The position numbers and the translations under genes were made by a program. A stretch of 64,000 bases of DNA from Methylibium petroleiphilum PM1. Its GTDB lineage: Bacteria; Pseudomonadota; Gammaproteobacteria; Burkholderiales; Burkholderiaceae_C. The notes beneath the pieces are model-generated. The model was not told the DNA's origin and searched no databases. It saw nothing but the letters and a program-made list of their open reading frames with translations. Positions 11,185-19,535 of this stretch are shown here, in pieces. The stretch's first letter is position 1, and each line of letters opens with the position of its first letter. The stretch is from contig NC_008825.1 in NCBI RefSeq assembly GCF_000015725.1, positions 1,488,001-1,552,000 of the forward strand, given 5' to 3'.

Positions 11185-11259
11185 GGTCGCGGGGCGCTGC
11201 GTTATCGTGCCGGCCTGTCCAGATGCCTGCGGCCCCCGGCGGCCGCAACCGACACGCCC

Positions 11260-12054
11260 ATGCTGATCCATCCGCAGTTCGACCCCGTGGCCCTGGAACT
11301 CGGGCCGCTGGCGATCCACTGGTACGGTCTGACCTACCTGGTGGCCTTCGGCCTGTTCCTGTGGCTCGCGTCGCTCCGGGTGCAGCATTCGCCGTTCAGG
11401 GAGACCGGCTGGACGCGACGCGATGTCGAGGACCTGCTGTTCTATGGCGTGCTGGGCGTGATCATCGGTGGGCGGCTCGGCTATGTACTGTTCTACAAGC
11501 CCGGCTACTACGCGGCGCATCCACTGGAGGTGTTCGAGGTCTGGAAGGGCGGCATGGCCTTCCACGGTGGCCTGCTCGGCGTGATCGGCGCGATGGCGCT
11601 GTTCGCCCGCACCCGCGGGCGACGCTGGCTCGAGGTGACCGACCTCATTGCGCCCTGCGTGCCGACCGGTCTGGCCAGCGGACGCATCGGCAATTTCATC
11701 AACGGCGAGCTGTGGGGCCGGGCGGCCGATCCATCCTTGCCGTGGGCGATGGTCTATCCGCAGTCGGGCAGCGAGATCCCTCGTCATCCGTCGCCGCTGT
11801 ACCAGTTCGCGCTCGAAGGGCTGCTGCTGTTCGTCGTGCTGTGGCTCTATGCGCGCAAGCCGCGTGCGACCGGGCAGGTCTCGGGCGCCTTCCTGGTGGG
11901 CTATGGCGTGCTGCGCTTCATCGCCGAATACTTCCGTGAGCCGGACGGCTTCCTGGGCCTGCTGGCGCTGGGCATGAGCATGGGACAGTGGCTGTGCGTG
12001 CCGATGGTGGCGGCCGGCGTGGCGCTCTGGGTGTGGGCCGGCCGACGGGCCTGA
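11260..12054 (+). CDS. lgt: Prolipoprotein diacylglyceryl transferase
   Basis: A 264-residue inner-membrane enzyme that transfers diacylglycerol from phosphatidylglycerol to the lipobox cysteine of prolipoproteins. The Lgt signature [14 protein letters not shown] is at about residues 144-157, and the AFHGGLLGV block is near 101. About seven hydrophobic segments are visible. [17 protein letters not shown] near residue 23 is the usual first membrane segment. Length and start match the family. Confidence 0.96.
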   Translation: MLIHPQFDPVALELGPLAIHWYGLTYLVAFGLFLWLASLRVQHSPFRETGWTRRDVEDLLFYGVLGVIIGGRLGYVLFYKPGYYAAHPLEVFEVWKGGMAFHGGLLGVIGAMALFARTRGRRWLEVTDLIAPCVPTGLASGRIGNFINGELWGRAADPSLPWAMVYPQSGSEIPRHPSPLYQFALEGLLLFVVLWLYARKPRATGQVSGAFLVGYGVLRFIAEYFREPDGFLGLLALGMSMGQWLCVPMVAAGVALWVWAGRRA

Positions 12055-12100
12055 CCGTCGCACTTGGAGGGTGCGCACTCTTTGTGTGCGATTGACCCAG

Positions 12101-12129
12101 AAAAACCGCCCGACCTCGCGGTCGGGCGG
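12101..12129 (-). terminator. Terminator of the nrt operon
   Basis: Ten-base perfect stem (CCGCCCGACC / GGTCGGGCGG, loop of four) with TTTTT following on the minus strand. The T tract orients it as the end of the nitrate transporter operon, 108 bases past nrtC. It shows that no further gene follows nrtC in that transcript. Confidence 0.85.
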
Positions 12130-12236
12130 GATAAAAGGGACTAGCCCTGCTGAGGAGACAGCGACTGCGCGGCTCAGGCGCCAGTCACTGCATCTTCAGC
12201 AACTGGTATGCCAGGTGTGTGGCAGAACAGCCTGGC

Positions 12237-13037
12237 TCACGCGGCCTCGCGTTCGACGTGACCGTGACGCGTGTACAGGAAGTCGAGCACTTCCTTGCGG
12301 TAGTGCACATAAGCGGGATCTTCGGCGAGTTCCACCCGCAGGCGCGGGCGCGCCAGGTCCACCGTCAGGATCTCGCCGATGGTGGCGGCCGGGCCGTTGG
12401 TCATCATCACCACGCGATCGCTGAGCAGTACCGCCTCGTCGACGTCGTGGGTCACCATCACGACGGTGCTGCGGGTGCGTGCCACGATCTTCAGCAACTC
12501 GTCCTGCAGGTGGGCGCGGGTGAGGGCATCGAGCGCGCCGAACGGTTCGTCCATCAGCAGCACCTTGGGCTCCATCGCCAGCGCACGGGCGATGCCGACG
12601 CGCTGCTTCATGCCACCGGAGATCTCGTGGGGGCGCTTCGCGATCGCGTGCGACATGCCCACCAGCGCGAGCGCCGCTTGAGTGCGTTCCTTGAGCTGTT
12701 CCTTCGACTCGCTCGCGCCGAACACGCGCTCCACGCCGAGGTGCACGTTCTCGTAGCAGGTCAGCCACGGTAGCAGCGAGTGGTTCTGGAACACCACCGC
12801 ACGCTCCGGGCCCGGTGCCGCGATCTCGCGGTTGTCGCACAGCAGCACGCCACTGCTGGGCGTCAGCAGGCCGGCGATCAGGTTGAGCAGGGTCGACTTG
12901 CCGCAGCCCGAATGGCCGATCAGCGTGATGAACTCGCCGCGCTCGATCTGCAGGTTGATCTCGCGCAGCGCATGGAAGCGGCCCTTGCGCGTGGTGAACA
13001 CCATCTCGGCGTTCTGCACTTCGATGAAGCTGGTCAT
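12237..13037 (-). CDS. nrtC: Nitrate-type ABC transporter ATP-binding protein
   Basis: A 266-residue ABC ATPase. Walker A GHSGCGKST (about residue 41), Q-loop VVFQNHSLLPWLT (about 81), signature EISGGMKQRVGIARAL (about 138) and Walker B VLLMDEPFGALD (about 160) are all intact. The WLTCYENVHLGV block is typical of the nitrate/nitrite/cyanate (NrtCD, CmpCD, NasD) subfamily. There is no fused substrate-binding domain, so it is the NrtD/NasD-like short form. It lies ten bases after the permease gene. Confidence 0.9.
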   Translation of the reverse strand: MTSFIEVQNAEMVFTTRKGRFHALREINLQIERGEFITLIGHSGCGKSTLLNLIAGLLTPSSGVLLCDNREIAAPGPERAVVFQNHSLLPWLTCYENVHLGVERVFGASESKEQLKERTQAALALVGMSHAIAKRPHEISGGMKQRVGIARALAMEPKVLLMDEPFGALDALTRAHLQDELLKIVARTRSTVVMVTHDVDEAVLLSDRVVMMTNGPAATIGEILTVDLARPRLRVELAEDPAYVHYRKEVLDFLYTRHGHVEREAA

Positions 13038-13047
13038 GGGAGTCTCC

Positions 13048-13965
13048 TCAATCGTCGAAGCTGAAGCGGCGTGCGATCAGCATCAGCGCCTGCTCGAGCA
13101 GCAGACCGACGATGCCGATGACGAAGATCGCGATCAGGATATGGGCCACGTTCAGGTTGTTCCACTCGTCCCAGACCCAGAAGCCGATGCCGACGCCGCC
13201 GGTCAGCATCTCGGCAGCCACGATCACCAGCCAGGCCGTTCCGACCGACAGGCGAACGCCGGTCAGCATGTAGGGCAGCACGGCGGGGAACAAGATGCGC
13301 GTCATCACCTTCCACTCGCTGAGGTTCAGCACTCGTGCCACGTTCAGGTAGTCCTGCGGCACGCGCTGCACGCCGACGGCGGTGTTGATGATCATCGGCC
13401 AGATCGAGCAGATGAAGATCGTCCAGATGGCCGCCGGATTGGCGGCCTTGAACACCAGCAGCCCGATCGGCAACCACGCCAGTGGCGACACCGGTCGCAG
13501 CAGGCTGATCAGCGGCGAGATCATGTGGTTGACGAAGCTGAAGCGCCCGAGCACGAAGCCGGCCGGAATGCCCACCAGCGCGGCAAGCCCGAAGCCCAGC
13601 GCAACGCGTTCGAGCGAGAACAGTACGTTCCAGCCGATGCCCTGGTCGTTCGGGCCGTTGTCGTAGAACGGATCGCTGAACAGCTTCGCGAACTCGGCCC
13701 AGGTGGCCGCAGGCGTCGGGAAGGCGCCGCCGTTCATCGTGAGCAGCGCCCAGATGCCGATCAGCAGGCCGGCGCCGAAGATGGGCGGCAGCACGCGCAA
13801 TGCGAGCCCGCGCCAGTCGAAGGGCTCGGCCGGAAGGCGGGCCGCTGGCTTGGCCGACGGCAGGTTGGCTACAGACGCCGCCAATGCGGGCTTGCTGACA
13901 CTCACCGCGGCGGGCGTACCGGCGAGGCCGGCACCCGAGGGATCGTGAAACACGGCACTGACCAT
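13048..13965 (-). CDS. nrtB: Nitrate-type ABC transporter permease
   Basis: A 305-residue inner-membrane permease of the NrtB/CmpB/SsuC type. A non-conserved N-terminal segment of about 60 residues, rich in Ala and Pro, precedes six hydrophobic segments. The ATPase-contact loop is RVLNLSEWKVMTRILFPAVLPYMLTG (about residues 210-235, given as position). WLVIVAAEMLTGGVGIGFWVWDEWN near 255 is characteristic of nitrate permeases. It sits between the binding protein (15 bases upstream) and the ATPase. Confidence 0.9.
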   Translation of the reverse strand: MVSAVFHDPSGAGLAGTPAAVSVSKPALAASVANLPSAKPAARLPAEPFDWRGLALRVLPPIFGAGLLIGIWALLTMNGGAFPTPAATWAEFAKLFSDPFYDNGPNDQGIGWNVLFSLERVALGFGLAALVGIPAGFVLGRFSFVNHMISPLISLLRPVSPLAWLPIGLLVFKAANPAAIWTIFICSIWPMIINTAVGVQRVPQDYLNVARVLNLSEWKVMTRILFPAVLPYMLTGVRLSVGTAWLVIVAAEMLTGGVGIGFWVWDEWNNLNVAHILIAIFVIGIVGLLLEQALMLIARRFSFDD

Positions 13966-13980
13966 GGGGTTCTCCTTGCT

Positions 13981-15234
13981 TTAAGCCTTGATCTTGAATC
14001 CGTCGGCATAGGCCTTCGGGTTCTTGCCGTCCCAGACCACGCCGTCGATCAGCTTGCTGCTGCGCATCGAATCCTTCGGCACATTGATCTTCATGGCGCT
14101 CGCCACGTCCTTGTAGAGCGCGATCTGGTTGACCTGCTGCGCCACGGCCAGGTAGTCCGGGTGTTCCTTCAGCAGGCCCCAGCGCTTGTGCTGCGTGAGG
14201 AACCACATGCCGTCGCTCAGGTAGGGGAAATTGACGGCCCCGTCGTTGAAGAACTTCATGTGATTGGGATCGTCCCAGGTCTTGCCGAGACCGTTCTGGT
14301 AGCGACCGAGAATGCGCTGGTTGATGGCATCCACCGAAGTGTTGATGTACGCCTTCTGCGCAACCGTCTCGGCCATCTTCATCTTGTTCTGCAGGCCGGC
14401 GTCGATCCACTGGCTGGCTTCCAGCACGGCCATCATCACTGCGCGCGTGGTGTTCGGGTTCTTCTTGACGAAGTCGTTGGTCGTTCCCAGCACCTTCTCG
14501 GGATGGTCCTTCCAGATGTCCTGCGTGGTGTTGGCCGTGATGCCGATGCCGTCCATGATGGCGCGGTGGTTCCAGGGTTCGCCCACGCAGAAGCCATCCA
14601 TGTTGCCCACGCGCATGTTGGCCACCATCTGCGGTGGCGGCACCGTGATGAGCTTCGCGCCGGACAGGGGGTTGATGCCGGCGGCCGCCAGCCAGTAGTG
14701 CATCCACATCGCGTGCGTGCCCGTCGGGAAGGTCCCGGCGAAGGTGTACTCCCGCTTCTCCGTCGCCATCAGCTTGGACAATGAAGGCCCGTCGACGGCG
14801 CCCTTGTCCGCAAGCGCTTTCGACAGCGTGATCGCCTGACCGTTGTTGTTGAGCGCCATCAGCACGGCCATGTCCTTCTTGGGGCCGCCGGTACCGAGGT
14901 GCACGCCGTAGATCAGCCCGTAGAGGACGTGCGCCATGTCGAGCTCGCCGTTGACCAGCTTGTCGCGCACGCCGGCCCAGGACGCTTCCTTGGTGGGCAC
15001 GATCTTCACGCCGTACTTCTTGTCGAAGCCGAGCACCGAGGCCATCACCACGGAGGCGCAGTCGGTCAGCGGGATGAAGCCGATCCGCACCTCGTCCTTC
15101 TCGGGCTTGTCGGAGCCGGCGGCCCAGACGGCGGATTGCAATCCAGGCACGGCGCCGACGGCGGTGGCGGCTGCAGCGGCCTTCAGCATGGTGCGGCGGC
15201 CCAGCAGGGCGCGGTTGGCGATGTCGTTCGGCAT
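13981..15234 (-). CDS. nrtA: Nitrate-type ABC transporter substrate-binding protein
   Basis: A 417-residue periplasmic binding protein of the NrtA/CmpA/NasF family. The N terminus has twin arginines (GRRTMLKAAAAATAVG, about residues 12-27), suggesting Tat export. Then comes VRIGFIPLTDCASVVMA (about 49), the start of the mature fold. Family blocks GTHAMWMHYWLAAAGINP (about 170) and GFCVGEPWNHRA (about 218) are clear. Nitrate is the likely ligand because of the NasT-type control upstream, but bicarbonate or cyanate relatives share the fold. It is the first gene of the transporter operon, preceded by a structured leader. Confidence 0.9.
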   Translation of the reverse strand: MPNDIANRALLGRRTMLKAAAAATAVGAVPGLQSAVWAAGSDKPEKDEVRIGFIPLTDCASVVMASVLGFDKKYGVKIVPTKEASWAGVRDKLVNGELDMAHVLYGLIYGVHLGTGGPKKDMAVLMALNNNGQAITLSKALADKGAVDGPSLSKLMATEKREYTFAGTFPTGTHAMWMHYWLAAAGINPLSGAKLITVPPPQMVANMRVGNMDGFCVGEPWNHRAIMDGIGITANTTQDIWKDHPEKVLGTTNDFVKKNPNTTRAVMMAVLEASQWIDAGLQNKMKMAETVAQKAYINTSVDAINQRILGRYQNGLGKTWDDPNHMKFFNDGAVNFPYLSDGMWFLTQHKRWGLLKEHPDYLAVAQQVNQIALYKDVASAMKINVPKDSMRSSKLIDGVVWDGKNPKAYADGFKIKA

Positions 15235-15265
15235 GGCATTCGGACTCCAGAAATCAGGCTCAAAT

Positions 15266-15322
15266 GAAAAACGGCGCCATCACGACCACACAGCCCTGGA
15301 GCGGTGCGGGGTGAGACGCCGT
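15266..15322 (-). terminator. Conditional terminator in the nrtA leader
   Basis: On the minus strand ACGGCG pairs with CGCCGT, enclosing TCAC/GTGA and CCGCAC/GTGTGG pairings, to give a long interrupted hairpin. It is followed directly by TTTTCATTT and then the nrtA start 32 bases on. Its place between an ANTAR-type RNA target and the first transporter gene indicates an attenuator that NasT would override. Confidence 0.72.
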
Positions 15323-15332
15323 CGTCTGCTGC

Positions 15333-15379
15333 GGTGTGGCCGAGCGTGGCCGCACCGGAAAGGGGATCGCCGTTGATCC
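15333..15379 (-). promoter_or_regulatory. Tandem hexaloop hairpins, candidate NasT (ANTAR) RNA target
   Basis: Two consecutive minus-strand hairpins each close a loop of exactly six bases. Hairpin 1 (15364-15379) is GGATC, loop AACGGC, GATCC. Hairpin 2 (15333-15356) is GGTGCGGCC, loop ACGCTC, GGCCACACC with one mismatch. ANTAR-protein targets are paired hairpins with six-base loops having A at position 1 and G at position 4. Loop 1 fits fully; loop 2 fits only the A. The ANTAR gene nasT lies immediately upstream. Confidence 0.72.
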
Positions 15380-15392
15380 TTGGGTGCACTGC

Positions 15393-15409
15393 AGCAAACC
15401 TCGTGCCAG
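15393..15409 (-). promoter_or_regulatory. Sigma-54 (RpoN) promoter for nrtABC
   Basis: The minus strand reads CTGGCACGAGGTTTGCT, an essentially perfect match to the -24/-12 consensus TGGCAC-N5-TTGCW with the right spacing. Transcription would begin near 15382, three bases before the first hexaloop hairpin, so the leader RNA would consist of the two hairpins, the terminator and the nrtA ribosome binding site. Sigma-54 use implies an NtrC-type activator. Confidence 0.85.
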
Positions 15410-15428
15410 AGCGGGAAAATCGAGCGCC

Positions 15429-16061
15429 TCAGCCCAGCATGTCGGCCACGTCGATCAGGCGTTGCGCGACCTCCGCGACCCGCAGGCCGCGGTCCATCGC
15501 TGTCTTGCGCAACCGGGCGTAGGCCTCGTCCTCGCTGAGTTGCTGGCGGCTCATCAACAAGCCTTTGGCGCGGTCGATCAGCTTGCGGTCGCTGAGCTGC
15601 GTGCGCGCGTCGGCGAGTTCGCGGCGCAGGGCTTCCTCGTGCTGAAAGCGTGCGAGCGCGACGTCGAGCACCGGTTTGATGCGCTCGGGCGCCAGGCCGG
15701 CGACGACATAGGCCGTCACGCCGGCGGCGATGGCCGCGCCGACGTGGCTGGTGTCGGCGTCGTCGGTGAACAGCACGATGGGCCGGCGTTCGTCGCGCGT
15801 GGACATCACGACGTGCTCGAGCGTGTCGCGCGCCTGGCTTTGCGCGTCGACAACGATCATGTCAGGCTGGATCTGCGCGATGCGCTCGGGCAGGAAGGCA
15901 TCGATCGGCAATACCGCGACGATGTTGTAGCCGTTGGCCAGCAGGCCGATGCGCAGGCTGCGCGAGCGTTCCGCCTCGACGAGTGCGTCGTCGTCGTCCG
16001 CGGCCGGGGTGAGCGATTCCGGTGCGACGATGACGATGCGCAGCGCCTGGAGAGAGGTCAT
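15429..16061 (-). CDS. nasT: ANTAR-domain antiterminator, NasT-like
   Basis: A 210-residue response regulator. The N-terminal two thirds is a receiver-like fold (RIVIVAPESL near residue 7, PDMIVVDAQS near 60, PIVLFTDDAD near 90). The C-terminal part is an RNA-binding ANTAR domain with KLIDRAKGLLMSRQQLSEDE (about 160-179) and AYARLRKTAMDRG following. NasT proteins bind hexaloop RNA hairpins and prevent termination ahead of nitrate assimilation genes. The ATG at 16061 is preferred because a terminator lies just upstream, although no good ribosome binding site is seen. No nasS sensor gene is adjacent, which is unusual. Confidence 0.88.
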   Translation of the reverse strand: MTSLQALRIVIVAPESLTPAADDDDALVEAERSRSLRIGLLANGYNIVAVLPIDAFLPERIAQIQPDMIVVDAQSQARDTLEHVVMSTRDERRPIVLFTDDADTSHVGAAIAAGVTAYVVAGLAPERIKPVLDVALARFQHEEALRRELADARTQLSDRKLIDRAKGLLMSRQQLSEDEAYARLRKTAMDRGLRVAEVAQRLIDVADMLG

Positions 16062-16113
16062 GTTGGCTGCGCTGCAAGGAGCGCGCCAACGGCCACCACG
16101 CCGACGCCGGAAA

Positions 16114-16144
16114 TGACAAGGCCCGCTCGAGGCGGGCCTTGTCA
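16114..16144 (-). terminator. Hairpin terminator between the wHTH gene and nasT
   Basis: A 13-base perfect stem (TGACAAGGCCCGC / GCGGGCCTTGTCA, loop of five) lies after the small helix-turn-helix gene. On the minus strand it is followed by TTTCC, a short T run. It separates that gene's transcript from nasT. Confidence 0.65.
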
Positions 16145-16163
16145 CGGAGTCGGTACCGTGAGT

Positions 16164-16445
16164 CTAGATCGGGCTCTGTGTCGCGAAGGCGCGGCGCCAC
16201 AACGCCATCGGCAGCAGCTTGCCGAGCGCGGTGGGCGGTGCGGCGTGCGGACGTTCGTCGAGCAGTTCGCGCTCCGACAGCGTGTCGAGAAACTGCATCA
16301 CCGCCGAACGTGCCAGGCCGCTCTCGGCCATCAGCTGGCGCACGGTCACGTGGCGGTGGGACATCTGGTGCAGCATGCGCCGGTAGGCCGTGCGATGGAA
16401 TCCTGCCGGCAGGTCGGGCCAAGCGGAAAGCTTGTACTGTTTCAT
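16164..16445 (-). CDS. Small helix-turn-helix protein of unknown function
   Basis: A 93-residue protein I cannot assign to a named family. The central part, VTVRQLMAESGLARSAVMQF (about residues 34-53) followed by LDTLSERELLDER, reads as a winged helix-turn-helix with a recognition helix and a wing start. The rest has no membrane segment or signal. It diverges from tsaD over 197 bases that contain a symmetric GTCACA/TGTGAC site, which could be its operator. A role as a small transcription regulator is inference from the helix pattern. Confidence 0.7.
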   Translation of the reverse strand: MKQYKLSAWPDLPAGFHRTAYRRMLHQMSHRHVTVRQLMAESGLARSAVMQFLDTLSERELLDERPHAAPPTALGKLLPMALWRRAFATQSPI

Positions 16446-16546
16446 GGGGCGATCTACCGGGAGCGCGGCCTCACGCCGCTGTGAACGCAGGTTAACCAGC
16501 GCGCCCGGACTGCGATAGGTCGACAGTCCCGAATATCGTGTTTTCC

Positions 16547-16565
16547 GTCACACCCGCCATGTGAC
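16547..16565. promoter_or_regulatory. 19-base dyad, candidate operator
   Basis: GTCACA, seven bases, TGTGAC forms a perfect inverted repeat in the divergent region between the small helix-turn-helix gene and tsaD. Half-site length and spacing fit a dimeric regulator. The binding protein is unknown; the adjacent helix-turn-helix protein or a Crp/Fnr-type protein are possible. Confidence 0.45.
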
Positions 16566-16642
16566 CAAAGGAAACGAATGGCATGGTTTTGTGGCAGGGC
16601 CGGTGCTCGAGGTCACCGGAATCGCCTCACTACACTCCTGCG

Positions 16643-17689
16643 ATGCTGATTCTCGGCTTCGAATCTTCCTGCGACGAAACCGGCGTGGCGCTGGTGGCGG
16701 CCGACCATGGCGAGCGCCCGCGACTGCTTGCCCACGCCTTGCACAGCCAGGTCGCCATGCACGAGGCCTACGGCGGTGTCGTGCCCGAACTCGCCTCGCG
16801 CGATCACATCCGTCGGGCCTTGCCGCTGACGCGACAGGTGCTTGCCGAGGCGGGCCGGGCGTTGGCCGATGTCGACGTGGTGGCCTACACGCGCGGTCCC
16901 GGGCTGGCTGGCGCGCTGCTGGTCGGCAGCGCGGTGGCCTGCGCGCTCGCCGCGGCGCTGGACCGGCCGGTGCTGGGCATCCATCATTTGGAGGGTCATC
17001 TGCTGTCGCCCTTCCTGTCGGTCGATCCGCCGCAGTTCCCGTTCGTGGCGCTGCTGGTCTCGGGCGGGCACACGCAGCTGATGCGGGTCGACGGTGTGGG
17101 CGATTACGCGTTGCTTGGCGAAACGATCGACGACGCGGCCGGCGAGGCCTTCGACAAGTCGGCCAAGTTGCTCGGCCTGGGCTACCCCGGCGGACCTGCG
17201 CTTGCCCGCCTTGCGGAGTTCGGTGACCCGACCGCCTATGCGCTGCCGCGGCCGTTGCTGCACCGGGATACGCTCGATTTTTCCTTCGCCGGACTCAAGA
17301 CCGCGGTACGCACCCAGGTTCTGAAGCTCGGTGAGGGCGTCTGCGAGCAGCCGCGTGCCGACCTCGCGGCTGCCACGCAGGCCGCGATCGTGGAGGTGCT
17401 GGTGAAGAAGTCGCTCGCCGCGCTGCGGGCCACCAGGCTGCAGCGGCTGGTGGTGGCCGGTGGTGTGGGGGCGAATCGCAGCCTGCGGTCGCAGCTCGAT
17501 GCCGCTTGCGCGAAGCGCGGCGTGCGTGTGCACTATCCGGAGGTGTCGCTGTGCACCGACAACGGCGCGATGATCGCGCTGGCCGCGGCCATGCGGCTGC
17601 AGGCCGGCCGCGCGACCGCACGACGCGACCACGCGTTCGACGTGCAGCCGCGCTGGCCGCTCGCCGCGCTGGACGTCGGGGTGCCCTGA
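16643..17689 (+). CDS. tsaD: tRNA threonylcarbamoyltransferase TsaD
   Basis: A 348-residue enzyme that, with TsaB and TsaE, places the threonylcarbamoyl group on A37 of ANN-decoding tRNAs. The nucleotide-binding start [15 protein letters not shown], the metal-binding HHLEGH (about residues 113-118), VSGGHTQL (about 136) and [13 protein letters not shown] (about 272) are all present. The start at 16643 matches family N termini; an upstream ATG would add 20 unrelated residues. Neighbouring tsaB and tsaE are not in the window. Confidence 0.96.
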   Translation: MLILGFESSCDETGVALVAADHGERPRLLAHALHSQVAMHEAYGGVVPELASRDHIRRALPLTRQVLAEAGRALADVDVVAYTRGPGLAGALLVGSAVACALAAALDRPVLGIHHLEGHLLSPFLSVDPPQFPFVALLVSGGHTQLMRVDGVGDYALLGETIDDAAGEAFDKSAKLLGLGYPGGPALARLAEFGDPTAYALPRPLLHRDTLDFSFAGLKTAVRTQVLKLGEGVCEQPRADLAAATQAAIVEVLVKKSLAALRATRLQRLVVAGGVGANRSLRSQLDAACAKRGVRVHYPEVSLCTDNGAMIALAAAMRLQAGRATARRDHAFDVQPRWPLAALDVGVP

Positions 17690-17720
17690 GCGAGGCCCCG
17701 ACGTTCGGTTCGCCGCCGGA

Positions 17721-18179
17721 TCAGCCGACGGCGAGCTGCGTGGCCGGCTTGAGCTTCTTGGTCAGTGTCAGGCTCAGCACGCCGTTTTCCAGGCGAGCCT
17801 GGGAAGCGGACTCGTCCACCTCGACCGGCAACGTGAAGCTTCGGGCGTAGGCAGTGCGGCTGCGTTCGCGCACCAGCAACTGTTCGCCTTCGGCGGCCGG
17901 CGCGTCGGCGGGCGACGAAGCCTCGATGCTGATGCGCTTGCCGTCGATCGTAACCTTGACGTCTTCCTTCGCGACGCCGGGCATGTCGAGCTGCACGCTG
18001 TAGGTCTGCTCGGTCTCGCGCAGATCCAGTGCAGGCTGGCGGGTGGCGGGCTCGGAAGCGGCAGCGGCGAAGACCCGTTCGACGCTGCCGTCGAACAGGC
18101 GGTCGAAGGCGCGGCCCAGGTTGCGGGCGTGGCCGTTGTAGGCGTGGCGGTGGGTGCGGGTGATGGGCATGACGAACAT
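17721..18179 (-). CDS. Hsp20/alpha-crystallin small heat-shock protein
   Basis: A 152-residue small heat-shock chaperone. The alpha-crystallin domain runs from about residue 48 to 142. It shows DLRETEQTYSVQLDMPGVAKEDVKVTIDG (by position) and ends with the hallmark ARLENGVLSLTLTKK. There is an Ala/Pro-rich insert (SSPADAPAAEGEQ) before the last strands. The first ATG is taken because AGGAG lies six bases upstream; a second ATG three codons in is less well placed. It is convergent with tsaD and diverges from the aminotransferase. Confidence 0.92.
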   Translation of the reverse strand: MFVMPITRTHRHAYNGHARNLGRAFDRLFDGSVERVFAAAASEPATRQPALDLRETEQTYSVQLDMPGVAKEDVKVTIDGKRISIEASSPADAPAAEGEQLLVRERSRTAYARSFTLPVEVDESASQARLENGVLSLTLTKKLKPATQLAVG

Positions 18180-18319
18180 GGCGTTCTCCTAGAATCAGGT
18201 GGAAGGCAGCGAACGGCTGCCCATGCCGCCGAATTGAGAGCGGCATTTTTGTTTTCAAGGCCGTTGTATTTCGAGGCGCCGCCCTCACGCGGAGCGGCCT
18301 TTTTCGGGGGATCCCAGCG

Positions 18320-19486
18320 ATGCGCGAGCTCATCCGGCAGCTGCCCGGCTCCAAGATCCGCGAGGTGGCCAATGCCGGGTTGGACCGCAGCGACGTGCTG
18401 GCGTTCTGGTTCGGCGAGGGCGACGAAGTGACGCCCGGTTTCGTGCGCGACGCGGCCGTCGCGTCGCTGAAGCAGGGCGAAACCTTCTACTCGCACAACC
18501 TGGGTCTGCATGAACTGCGCGAAGCGCTGGCCGGCTATGTCGGTGCGCTCCACCGGCCGCTCGGGCCGGAGCGGATCGCCGTCACTTCCTCGGGCGTGAA
18601 CGCGCTGATGATCGCGATGCAGGTCCTGGTCGGGGCCGGCGACGAGGTCGTGGCGGTCGTGCCGGTCTGGCCCAACCTGACTGCGCAGCCGGTCATTCTG
18701 GGCGCGCAGGTGACTCGCGTGCCGCTGCGGCCGCAGTCCGGCGCCTGGCGGCTGGATCTGGACGAACTGCTGGCGGCGGTCACGCCACGTACCCGCGTGC
18801 TGCTGGTGAATGCGCCGAACAACCCCACCGGTTGGACGCTGAGCCGGGACGAGCAGGCGGCGATCCTGGCGCACTGTCGTCGCACCGGCACCTGGATCGT
18901 TGCCGATGAGGTTTACGAGCGGCTCTACTTCGGGGGCGGCGCGAGGGCCGGGGGGCCGCCGGCGGCGCCGTCCTTCCTCGACGTCGCCGACGCCGACGAC
19001 CGCTTGCTGGTGGCGCACAGCTTTTCCAAGAGCTTCCTGATGACCGGTTGGCGGCTCGGCTGGCTGGTGCTGCCACCGGCCTTGCTGGACGCAGTGGGCA
19101 AGCTGATCGAGTTCAACACCTCGTGCGCGCCGGTCTTCGTGCAACGGGCCGGACTGGTGGCGGTGGAGGGGGCGGCGGCAACGCTGCCGAGCCTGGTCGG
19201 ACACCTGCGAACCTGTCGCGACACCTTGCTGCCGGCGCTGCAGGCGCTACCCGGCTTGGAGGTGGCGGTGCCCGAGGGCGGCATGTACGCCTTCTTCCGC
19301 GTGGTGGGCGAGACGGACTCGCTGGCGTTCGCGAAGCGCCTCGTGGCCGAGGCTGGCCTGGGCCTTGCACCGGGCGCGGCCTTCGGGCCGGAGGCCGAAG
19401 GCTGGCTGCGCTGGTGCTTCGCGTCGCGCGACCCGGGCCGCCTGACGCAAGGGGTCGAACGCCTGCGGCAGGGACTGCGGCTATAA
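18320..19486 (+). CDS. PLP-dependent class I/II aminotransferase
   Basis: A 388-residue fold-type I aminotransferase. It shows the cofactor-binding [11 protein letters not shown] (about residue 158), DEVYERLYF (about 194) and the Schiff-base lysine in [17 protein letters not shown]-type context ([16 protein letters not shown], about 233-248). The C-terminal arginine that binds the substrate carboxylate is in [14 protein letters not shown]. Substrate specificity cannot be read; AspC/PatA-like enzymes are the nearest recognisable group. Its final codons contain TATAAT, which may serve as the -10 element for rpsO. Confidence 0.87.
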   Translation: MRELIRQLPGSKIREVANAGLDRSDVLAFWFGEGDEVTPGFVRDAAVASLKQGETFYSHNLGLHELREALAGYVGALHRPLGPERIAVTSSGVNALMIAMQVLVGAGDEVVAVVPVWPNLTAQPVILGAQVTRVPLRPQSGAWRLDLDELLAAVTPRTRVLLVNAPNNPTGWTLSRDEQAAILAHCRRTGTWIVADEVYERLYFGGGARAGGPPAAPSFLDVADADDRLLVAHSFSKSFLMTGWRLGWLVLPPALLDAVGKLIEFNTSCAPVFVQRAGLVAVEGAAATLPSLVGHLRTCRDTLLPALQALPGLEVAVPEGGMYAFFRVVGETDSLAFAKRLVAEAGLGLAPGAAFGPEAEGWLRWCFASRDPGRLTQGVERLRQGLRL

Positions 19487-19487
19487 T
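19482..19487 (+). promoter_or_regulatory. Candidate rpsO -10 element
   Basis: A consensus TATAAT overlaps the stop codon of the aminotransferase gene, in a region where such a hexamer is rare by composition. It would start an rpsO leader of about 130 bases. No good -35 hexamer is visible at the usual distance. Confidence 0.45.
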
Positions 19488-19535
19488 TTCCAAGTTTCGC
19501 GGCCCGCGGCTGCGTAACGTCAGCACGGCATGGGT

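Noticed and set aside
10144-12078. Open frame extending upstream from ilvD through the LysR gene and lgt
   Set aside because: The extension is antisense to two clear genes and has no similarity to dehydratases; ilvD has a normal start at 10143.
16592-16607. Second sigma-54-like site (TGGCAG-N5-GTGCT) upstream of tsaD
   Set aside because: It keeps the GG and GC doublets at the right distance but misses two consensus bases, and a housekeeping gene is an unlikely sigma-54 target. Chance match in GC-rich DNA.
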